Positions 7,732 through 14,060 of a DNA stretch of 41,664 bases are shown one piece after another (position 1 is the first letter of the stretch; every line of letters starts with the position of its first letter). The translations under genes were made by a program, and so were the position numbers. The notes beneath the pieces were generated by a model. It saw only the letters and a list, made by a program, of their open reading frames with translations. It did no database searches and had not been told where the DNA came from. The stretch comes from Gammaproteobacteria bacterium (GTDB lineage: Bacteria; Pseudomonadota; Gammaproteobacteria; Chromatiales; Chromatiaceae), in NCBI GenBank assembly GCA_024206335.1, contig JAAGZL010000457.1:1-41664 (forward strand), given 5' to 3'.

Positions 7732-8523
7732 TTACTCCTCCCCATCGCCGATACCCGGCAGGTCGGTCATATCGGCCAGCACCTCGGCCGCGTGGTAGAC
7801 GCGCATCTCCTTGCCCAGACGCTTGAGTCGACCGCTCATATTGAGTAGACAACCCATATCACCGCCCAGTAGCGTGGTGGCCTGGGTCTTTTCAATGCCC
7901 TCTACTTTATCGCTCACCAGGCGAGTGGATATCTCCGGGTACTTAACGCAGAAGGTACCGCCAAAACCGCAACAGATTTCGCTATTGTCCGCCTCGTCGA
8001 TCTCCAGTCCATCCACGCTACCGAGTAGATCGCGCGGTTGCTGCTTGATGCCCAACTCGCGCAGACCGGAGCAGGAGTCGTGGTAGGTGATGGTACCATC
8101 GTAACGGGCTTGCACCTGCTCAACACCCATCACATCGGTGAGAAAGCTCATCAGTTCATGGCTGCGCGCCGCGAGATTTTTTGCCCTTTCCTGCCACTGC
8201 GGGTCATCCTTGAATAGATCCGGGTAGTGGGTCTTGATGGTGCCCATACAGGAGCCGGAGGCACCGACCACGTAGTCATAACCCACAAACGCCTCGACCA
8301 CCTGTTTGGCGATATCGCGGCTAGTCGCGTAGTCGCCGCTGTTTAGGGCCGGCTGCCCGCAACATGTCTGCGCCTCCGGTACCTCTACAGTGCAACCAGC
8401 GTCCTCAAGTAGCTTGACCGCGGCAAAGCCTACGTTAGGGCGGTACAGATCCACCAGGCAGGTCACAAACAGACCGACCATGGGATTAGCGGGCCTGGTT
8501 GGGGAGGAGTTGCTGCTTTTCAT
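7732..8523 (-). CDS. lutA: LutA-like CCG-domain oxidoreductase subunit
   Basis: Subunit with two cysteine-rich CCG domains, the type shared by LutA, GlpC and heterodisulfide reductase HdrB. The motifs are TCLVDLYRPNVG (about 20-31) with QTCCGQPALNSG (52-63) in the first half, and YHDSCSGLRELG (146-157) with ICCGFGGTFCVKYPE in the second. These cysteines bind Fe-S clusters in the lactate-oxidising complex. The length of 263 is slightly above the usual 240 because of a Ser/Pro-rich N-terminus. GAGG lies 9 bases before the ATG. The gene follows the GltD-like subunit by 111 bases with no terminator between, so lutABC may belong to the same transcript as the oxidoreductase genes. Confidence 0.92.
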   Translation of the reverse strand: MKSSNSSPTRPANPMVGLFVTCLVDLYRPNVGFAAVKLLEDAGCTVEVPEAQTCCGQPALNSGDYATSRDIAKQVVEAFVGYDYVVGASGSCMGTIKTHYPDLFKDDPQWQERAKNLAARSHELMSFLTDVMGVEQVQARYDGTITYHDSCSGLRELGIKQQPRDLLGSVDGLEIDEADNSEICCGFGGTFCVKYPEISTRLVSDKVEGIEKTQATTLLGGDMGCLLNMSGRLKRLGKEMRVYHAAEVLADMTDLPGIGDGEE

Positions 8524-8634
8524 CTGTTAATACCTCAAAGTTTATGCAGACTTTCATTCAGCTGGTCGCTGAAAAATGGTTATCTGCTGTTGGACGCATG
8601 GACATGATTTGGGCTTTGCTCAGCACACTGGCTG

Positions 8635-10278
8635 CTAAATATCCTCCGGCACCATCTTGATCGCTCCGCAAGGACATTCGGTTGCACATATAGCGCAGCC
8701 CTTGCAGTAGTCGTACTTGAACTCAAAGCGTTTACCAGGCCCCAGCTTGGTGACGGAGTTGTCAGGACAGACCCCGTAGCAGTTATCGCACTCGAAACAG
8801 TTGCCGCAGGACATACAGCGTCGCGCCTCGTACTGGGCATTGCCCTCGTCAAGATTACCGACCACTTCGGCAAAGCCGGACTGGCGGCGCACTACGTCGA
8901 GCATGGGACGGATAGTTCGTGGTGCATCTGAGTAATACCAGGTATTGAGTTTGTCGAAACTGGCCAGCTCATGCTTTTCTACAGGCAGGCATTTCTCTTT
9001 ACGCAGCCAGGAGTCCATGCTGCGCGCCGCTTTTTTACCGTGGCCGATTGAGGTGGTCACTGTACGTTGCGAGGGCACCATATCACCACCGGCAAAAAAC
9101 CCGTCAGTACCGGTCATCATGCAGTGGTCTACCTGGACAATACCCCCCTCCACCACAACGCCTGGAATACCATCCAACAGACCGGTTTCAACATTCTGGC
9201 CCAGCGCCTGCACCATCACATCCGCTTCGAAGGTTTCAAACTGTCCTGAAGGCTGGGGCCACTGATCTGCCGAATCCACCATCCGCTCCAGGGTCAGAGT
9301 ATTACCCTCGATCTTGCGGACCGCTCGCAGATCGACGATCCTGACTCCCTCCTCCAGTGCCTCCTTCACTTCGAATTCGTGGGCCGGCATTTTGGCTCGG
9401 CTCTCCAAGACGATAACGGTGACCTCGATGGCCCCCAGACGGATAGCGGTCCGTCCAACATCGATTGCAGTGTTGCCTCCACCGTAAACCACCACCCTGC
9501 CCCGCAGTCCTGTGGGTTCCTCTATCTCGCTGTTTCTTAGTACCTGCACCGCATCCAGCATCGGAATGCTCTCATCCGACTCAATTTCGATATGCTTGGC
9601 GGATTGAGCACCGATAGCAATAAAGACGCTGTCGAAGCCGTTGCGCTCCCTGATTGCCTGGATATCATCCACCCGGGTATTCAATTCGATCTTCACCCCC
9701 ATGGCCTGAATACGTTCAATCTCGGCATTCAGTTTCTCCCGCGGCATGCGGTACTTGGGGATGCCGTAGCGGATCATCCCGCCCGCCTTGGGGGAGCTAT
9801 CAAAGATGGTCACATCATGCCCATAGCGGCGTAGATGGTAGGCACATGAGAGCCCAGCGGGACCGGCACCCACAATCATCGCCTTCTTGCCGGTGGGCTC
9901 GCCCGCATCCATCTGCCAGCCATAGCGCAAGGCCTGATCACCGAGGAAACGCTCGACCGAATTTATTCCCACAGCCTGATCCAGTTGGGTGCGGTTGCAA
10001 GCGCCCTCACAGGCGTGATAACAGACGCGTCCCATGGTGGCAGGCAGCGGGTTGTCATCCATGATCTTGCGCCAGGCCGCCTCATAATCACCCTCTTCGG
10101 CATAGCCAAGCCAGGCCTGGATGTTCTCTCCGGCTGGGCAGGCATGGTTGCATGGTGGCAGTCGGTCCAGGTAGACCGGGCGCTCTGTGCGCCAGGTGCC
10201 GGTCTTGTTGAGCAGACTACTGCCGACATCCAGCGTAATAGCGAAGGGTTTTGTTTGTACCACAACCTTGTCGCTCAT
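8635..10278 (-). CDS. GltD-like FAD/NAD(P) oxidoreductase fused to a 2[4Fe-4S] ferredoxin domain
   Basis: Probable electron-transfer subunit of the adjacent 2-oxoacid oxidoreductase, linking its ferredoxin-level electrons to NAD(P). The N-terminus has the glutamate-synthase-small-subunit Fe-S motif (C43, C47, C86, C90, C94), then an FAD site at VGAGPAGLS (136-144). Near 270 is a nucleotide site, YGGGNTAIDVG. The C-terminal 60 residues hold a delta-subunit-type double cluster: C488, C491, C494, C497, C500, C504 and C525, C528, C531, C535. Its ATG overlaps the beta-subunit stop by 4 bases. True GltD works beside GltB, which is absent here, so the context argues against glutamate synthase. Phenylglyoxylate oxidoreductase and some pyruvate oxidoreductases use comparable flavoprotein partners. 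Confidence 0.88.
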   Translation of the reverse strand: MSDKVVVQTKPFAITLDVGSSLLNKTGTWRTERPVYLDRLPPCNHACPAGENIQAWLGYAEEGDYEAAWRKIMDDNPLPATMGRVCYHACEGACNRTQLDQAVGINSVERFLGDQALRYGWQMDAGEPTGKKAMIVGAGPAGLSCAYHLRRYGHDVTIFDSSPKAGGMIRYGIPKYRMPREKLNAEIERIQAMGVKIELNTRVDDIQAIRERNGFDSVFIAIGAQSAKHIEIESDESIPMLDAVQVLRNSEIEEPTGLRGRVVVYGGGNTAIDVGRTAIRLGAIEVTVIVLESRAKMPAHEFEVKEALEEGVRIVDLRAVRKIEGNTLTLERMVDSADQWPQPSGQFETFEADVMVQALGQNVETGLLDGIPGVVVEGGIVQVDHCMMTGTDGFFAGGDMVPSQRTVTTSIGHGKKAARSMDSWLRKEKCLPVEKHELASFDKLNTWYYSDAPRTIRPMLDVVRRQSGFAEVVGNLDEGNAQYEARRCMSCGNCFECDNCYGVCPDNSVTKLGPGKRFEFKYDYCKGCAICATECPCGAIKMVPEDI

Positions 10279-11294
10279 AACTCTTCTCCATCTCGTGCGA
10301 GTAGATCGAAGCGCTTGATGTTATGGGCGGCGATAGCCCGCAACTGTTCTAGCTGGTGAGCGTTGTTCGGTTTAAACACATGAGCGAAGCGCCGTTGCTG
10401 CTTTAGATAATCATCCACCGGTATCCGGCGGCGAATTTTGGTTACTCCGGTGAGTTCACCGTCCGCGGCTTCAAACAGGGGATACATACCTGACTCCACT
10501 GCCATCCGCGCTATCTTTACCGTATCACCCGGTTTCGAGCCCCAGCCTAGCGGACAGGGTACAAAGACCTCTATATAGCGCGCACCATGCACCCCCATGG
10601 CCTTGGTGACTTTCATCTCCAGGTCGTGGAGGTCGTGCACCGAAGCGGTCGCCACGTAAGGAATATTGTGCGCCATGGCTATCAGCGGGACGCTCTTTCC
10701 GGTGTTGAATGCGTTGCCCGGCTCGGCACCCACCGGCATGGTGGTGGCGGTCCGTGCCGCACCTGGCGTGGCGCTAGATCGCTGCACACCGGTATTCATA
10801 TAGGCCTGATTGTTGTAGCAGATATATAGAACATCATCGTTGCGGTCGAAGGTTCCCGACAGGCAGCCAAAGCCGATGTCGGTGGTACCGCCATCACCAC
10901 CTTGGGCGATTACCCGTACCTCCTCGCGGCCCTTGGCCTTCATGGCGGCAGCGATGCCTGAGGCGACCGCCGCGGCGTTGCCAAAGAGGGAGTGGATCCA
11001 GGGAATGGACCAGGCGGTCTCCGGGTAGGGAGTGGTAAAGACCTCCAAACAACCGGTGGCGTTGGCCGCGATCAACTGGTTGCCGGTGGCACGGATGGCG
11101 GCATCAATAGCGAAGCGCGCGCCCAGTGCCTCACCACAACCCTGGCAGGCGCGGTGCCCGGAGTCGAGAGAGTTGGAGCGGTCCATGGTGGCCTGTACAT
11201 TGCGGTGTTCCTCATCGAGCAACCGATTGCCTACGGTGAGGGTGCCGGTCTGATAGAATTTGACCTTCTGTTGGGATTCTGGAAGTTGTGTCAT
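10275..11294 (-). CDS. porB: 2-oxoacid:ferredoxin oxidoreductase, beta subunit
   Basis: Thiamine-diphosphate subunit of a pyruvate-type ferredoxin oxidoreductase (2-oxoacid + CoA + oxidised ferredoxin to acyl-CoA + CO2 + reduced ferredoxin). Cluster ligands are C50, C53, C82 and C247. The TPP/Mg motif is GGDGG (132-136) with NNQAYMNTG (161-169), and the following SSATPGA stretch is typical of pyruvate-using PorB. I start at the second ATG (11294) because AGGAG abuts the first ATG (11300) but lies 6 bases before this one. It gives 339 residues, slightly longer than PorB of archaea. It begins 12 bases after the alpha stop and overlaps the next gene by 4. Confidence 0.92.
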   Translation of the reverse strand: MTQLPESQQKVKFYQTGTLTVGNRLLDEEHRNVQATMDRSNSLDSGHRACQGCGEALGARFAIDAAIRATGNQLIAANATGCLEVFTTPYPETAWSIPWIHSLFGNAAAVASGIAAAMKAKGREEVRVIAQGGDGGTTDIGFGCLSGTFDRNDDVLYICYNNQAYMNTGVQRSSATPGAARTATTMPVGAEPGNAFNTGKSVPLIAMAHNIPYVATASVHDLHDLEMKVTKAMGVHGARYIEVFVPCPLGWGSKPGDTVKIARMAVESGMYPLFEAADGELTGVTKIRRRIPVDDYLKQQRRFAHVFKPNNAHQLEQLRAIAAHNIKRFDLLARDGEEL

Positions 11295-11306
11295 GGTCAT
11301 CTCCTG

Positions 11307-12563
11307 TTAAATCGTTTTCGCGGCGGCGACAACGCCAACGTCATGAAGGATATTTTCTGCAATGGACCCTGACTGACGCTGCTCCTTCTCGCGCTCCAGT
11401 TCACGGTTGACGATCTCCATATCAATGTCGTGAAAGTGGGTTTCTTGCAATTGGTCGTTGAGGCCTTTTTCAAACAGACGACGCAGATTTTTGCGGGTAA
11501 TGGGGCGTCCACCAAGCCCACCAATCACCGAGTGCACGTGTAGTGGAAAATCCTGCAGCGCCATGCGTACGTTCATGGAGACGATGCCACCCATGCCCAC
11601 GGCCAGGCACTTCTCAAAAACGATGATGCGCTTGGCATCTTTCAGTGCCTCTATCAGCGCCTCACTCGGGAAAGGCCGGAACGAGCGTATGGTAAGTGCG
11701 CCGATGGAGTGACCCTCCTCACGCATCCCGGCGAGCACCTCTTTCATAGTACCGATCACCGAACCCATAGTGACAATTACTGTCTCCGCGCCGGCACAAT
11801 CAAACTCCTTGATCAGTCCCCCGGAGTCACGACCCATAATCGATTGAAACTCGGCGGCATGCCGTGGAATCAGATCCAGCGCCTCTCGCTGCTTGTGGTG
11901 GGCGAGAAAACGTACTTCGGTAAACGCCTCTGGGCCGACCATAGCACCCATGGAAAGCGGCGCCGCCGGATCCAGCACCTGGCGCGGTTCAAACGGTGGC
12001 AGAAACTGATCCACCTGCCCCTGTTCCGGCATGTCAACCTGCGAATAGGAGTGGGTGAGGATAAAACCATCCATGCACACCATCACTGGCAGACATAGTT
12101 CTTCGGCCAACTTGAAGGCCTGAATGTGTACATCAACCGCCTGCTGATTATCCTCCACAAACAGCTGAATCCAACCGGCATCTCGGGCCGACATGGAGTC
12201 ACCCCAATCGTTCCAGATGTTAATCGGAGCGCCAATAGCACGGTTCCCGACGGTCATGACGATGGGCAGGCTCATACCCGAAGCGTTGTAGACAGCCTCC
12301 ATCATGAACAACATGCCCTGACTGGCGGTGGCGGTGTAGCTGCGTGCCCCAGCGGCAGAGGAACCGATACAGGCAGATAGTGCACCAAACTCGGACTCCA
12401 CCAGGAGAAACTCGCAATTCTCAATCTTCCCGGCTTTAACCATGGTGCCAAGGTCTTCAACGATATGGGTCTGCGGCGTGATGGGATAGGCCGAGATGAC
12501 TTGCGGGCGACATAGACCCACCGCCTCTGCGACTGCATGGGAGCCTTCTATCTGTTTTAACAT
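11307..12563 (-). CDS. porA: 2-oxoacid:ferredoxin oxidoreductase, alpha subunit
   Basis: Alpha subunit with the pyrimidine-binding domain and transketolase C-like domain of the PFOR family. ISAYPITPQTHIVE (about 24-37) contains the conserved YPITPQT substrate motif, and ESEFGA (57-62) holds the glutamate that activates TPP. The ASQGMLFMMEAVY and WNDWGDSMSARD stretches follow. The tail (about 390-405) is charged and helical. The 418 residues fit separate-subunit enzymes, unlike the fused 1,170-residue NifJ form. Pyruvate is the most likely substrate given the lactate genes around it; other 2-oxoacids cannot be excluded from sequence alone. It starts 19 bases after the gamma gene. Confidence 0.92.
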   Translation of the reverse strand: MLKQIEGSHAVAEAVGLCRPQVISAYPITPQTHIVEDLGTMVKAGKIENCEFLLVESEFGALSACIGSSAAGARSYTATASQGMLFMMEAVYNASGMSLPIVMTVGNRAIGAPINIWNDWGDSMSARDAGWIQLFVEDNQQAVDVHIQAFKLAEELCLPVMVCMDGFILTHSYSQVDMPEQGQVDQFLPPFEPRQVLDPAAPLSMGAMVGPEAFTEVRFLAHHKQREALDLIPRHAAEFQSIMGRDSGGLIKEFDCAGAETVIVTMGSVIGTMKEVLAGMREEGHSIGALTIRSFRPFPSEALIEALKDAKRIIVFEKCLAVGMGGIVSMNVRMALQDFPLHVHSVIGGLGGRPITRKNLRRLFEKGLNDQLQETHFHDIDMEIVNRELEREKEQRQSGSIAENILHDVGVVAAAKTI

Positions 12564-12582
12564 AGTCTGTTACTCCTCTAGA

Positions 12583-13143
12583 TTAGGCGGCAATGGCAGC
12601 TTCGTGCGCAGCCTTGGCGGCGGCGACATTCATTTCACCGATCTTCCCGGGAAATTTTTTCATGATGGCATCACACACCGACTCGAGCTGCACTGTATCG
12701 CTCATAGCGGTGAAGGCCCCTAGCAGCACCGTGTTGGGCGTGGGACGTTTAAGGTGTTTCAGGGCCAGCTCCGTTGCCGGCACCGTTGCCACATGACCGG
12801 CCGGCAGCCTTTTCGTTGCTTCCTCAATACCCAGCTCTGCCAGACTTTTGTTGGTATTGAGCAGCACATAACCGTCATCTCTGAGACCAGCAAACACATC
12901 GATGGCTGAAAACAGTGTGGGGTCCTGGATGATCAGCAGATTTGGATCGAGCACCGGCTCACGCAGTTCGATCTCCTTGTCGTCAATACGGACATAAGCC
13001 ACTACCGGAGCACCCATGCGCTCGGAACCAAAACTGGGCACTGCCTGAGAATGCTTACCCTCTTCGAATGCCGCAATGGATAACATTTCAGCTGCGCTTA
13101 CCACGCCCTGCCCACCACGACCATGTATGCGTACTTGGAACAT
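12583..13143 (-). CDS. porG: 2-oxoacid:ferredoxin oxidoreductase, gamma subunit
   Basis: Gamma subunit, 186 residues, the usual size. RIHGRGGQGVVSAAEML (5-21) is the diagnostic gamma motif and SFGSERMGAPVVAYVRID (38-55) the second conserved block. Together with the alpha and beta subunits it forms the cytoplasmic oxidoreductase core. GAGGA lies 9 bases before the ATG. As the first por gene it probably follows a promoter or a read-through junction in 13144-13263; no -35/-10 pair convinced me, and the spacer lacks the TGGT-N3-ACCA operator seen at dctP. Confidence 0.92.
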   Translation of the reverse strand: MFQVRIHGRGGQGVVSAAEMLSIAAFEEGKHSQAVPSFGSERMGAPVVAYVRIDDKEIELREPVLDPNLLIIQDPTLFSAIDVFAGLRDDGYVLLNTNKSLAELGIEEATKRLPAGHVATVPATELALKHLKRPTPNTVLLGAFTAMSDTVQLESVCDAIMKKFPGKIGEMNVAAAKAAHEAAIAA

Positions 13144-13263
13144 TTTGTAAGTCCTCTCTCATTAACCAACATAAATCTGTTCATTTAGCATAAACAGGGA
13201 CACGATATTTCCTGGATCTCTGTCAGATCTACGACAATAGCTTGGTATTGACTTGAACCACCC

Positions 13264-13371
13264 TTACCATTCCTGGCGACACCTATCTCCTGCTACGGCC
13301 GCCGAAGCAATAAAAATAAATGGAACCAGCAGCAATATGAATTTCAGCCTATTCACATGCCTCAAGTTCAT
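13264..13371 (-). CDS. Very small predicted secreted peptide (35 aa)
   Basis: An ATG at 13371 with GTGAGGA 7 bases upstream opens a 35-codon frame ending in TAA at 13264-13266. It reads as a complete signal peptide: basic start (MNLRHVNRLK), hydrophobic core (FILLLVPFIFIASA) and an AVA-type cleavage site before GD. Only about 8 residues (GDRCRQEW) would remain after cleavage. It could be a genuine micro-peptide, a membrane-held small protein, or the surviving front of a broken exported protein. I do not recognise a family. It lies between the stress-protein and porG genes on the same strand. Confidence 0.45.
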   Translation of the reverse strand: MNLRHVNRLKFILLLVPFIFIASAAVAGDRCRQEW

Positions 13372-13416
13372 GGATGTTTCCTCACATTTTTTCCACCGCA
13401 GCTACTACCCCTGTGC

Positions 13417-13503
13417 TCATACGCCAAGATCCAAAGCTCGCATAGCCTGGAAATGTGTACCCGCTTCGAAAGCAGCGATCATCAGTGCCTTTTCATCACT
13501 CAT
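13417..13503 (-). CDS. Possible 28-residue ORF overlapping the end of the stress-protein gene
   Basis: An ATG at 13503 overlaps the usp stop (TGA at 13496-13498) by 8 bases, an arrangement allowing coupled translation, and the frame runs to TGA at 13417-13419. The predicted peptide (MSDEKALMIAAFEAGTHFQA and eight more residues) is helical, and its codon choice looks coding. No separate ribosome-binding site is visible and I know no family. It may equally be a former C-terminal extension or chance. Confidence 0.3.
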   Translation of the reverse strand: MSDEKALMIAAFEAGTHFQAMRALDLGV

Positions 13504-14002
13504 ACACAGGAACCACAAGGACAGGTATCTTCGAAAAATGGGTCAGTTTGCGGGCCGTGGAGCCGATGATTCTATGGTTCAAAGAGGTATCTGTGTGCGT
13601 CCCCATGACTATGAGATCCGCATTCTGTTCCTCGGCCTCCTGTGAGATCATCTCTGCAGGTGTGCCCATGACCACAACAACCTCAGCTACCAGATCACAT
13701 TTTTCCGGTGGAACACCCATCTCATCTTCACAGAACTGCGACAGCCGTTTGTGCATCTTTTTCTCCACCTTCCGAAACCCTTCATCCCTAAGCTTGCCGG
13801 CCTCCTTCTTGGAGAGATAGGTCTCCATCACGCGCTGGCTGGTGGTGCTCATTGGCTCAAGGACATGCAGCATTACGATTTTGGCCTCGTACTGTCTGGC
13901 GAGGCTGACAGCAAAGCGGAAGGCAGGCCGCATATGAGTCCCGAGATCAGTCGGATAAAGGATCGTCTTGATCATGGGTATAGTCTTGGTCTTGGATGTC
14001 AT
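13496..14002 (-). CDS. Universal stress protein (UspA family)
   Basis: Single-domain Usp, 168 residues, cytoplasmic. KTILYPTDLG near the N-terminus carries the conserved Asp that contacts nucleotide. The C-terminal DLIVMGTHTDTSLNHRIIGS followed by TARKL and PVLVVPV matches the ATP-binding G-2x-G-9x-G-S/T pattern, with TH in place of the first G-x-H. I choose the ATG at 14002 because GGAG lies 6 bases upstream; a GTG four codons earlier would place that site inside the gene. It sits between the lactate dehydrogenase and por genes, as Usp genes often do near anaerobic or energy-stress functions. Its exact role is unknown. Confidence 0.88.
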   Translation of the reverse strand: MTSKTKTIPMIKTILYPTDLGTHMRPAFRFAVSLARQYEAKIVMLHVLEPMSTTSQRVMETYLSKKEAGKLRDEGFRKVEKKMHKRLSQFCEDEMGVPPEKCDLVAEVVVVMGTPAEMISQEAEEQNADLIVMGTHTDTSLNHRIIGSTARKLTHFSKIPVLVVPVYE

Positions 14003-14060
14003 CTTGTACTCCACTGTTTATTCGCGAGCATCAGTTGGGTTGTAGGTAGGGTTACGTTTT

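Noticed and set aside
7730-7852. N-terminal extension of lutB by 41 codons
   Set aside because: It would lie inside lutA, is Arg/Gly-rich, and a good ribosome-binding site directly precedes the ATG at 7729.
8635-10278. Assignment as glutamate synthase small subunit (gltD)
   Set aside because: No gltB is present, the protein has an extra C-terminal ferredoxin domain, and it is translationally coupled to the 2-oxoacid oxidoreductase beta subunit.
13253-13645. A 130-codon plus-strand ORF
   Set aside because: It runs antisense into the clear universal stress protein gene and covers the two better-supported minus-strand small ORFs.
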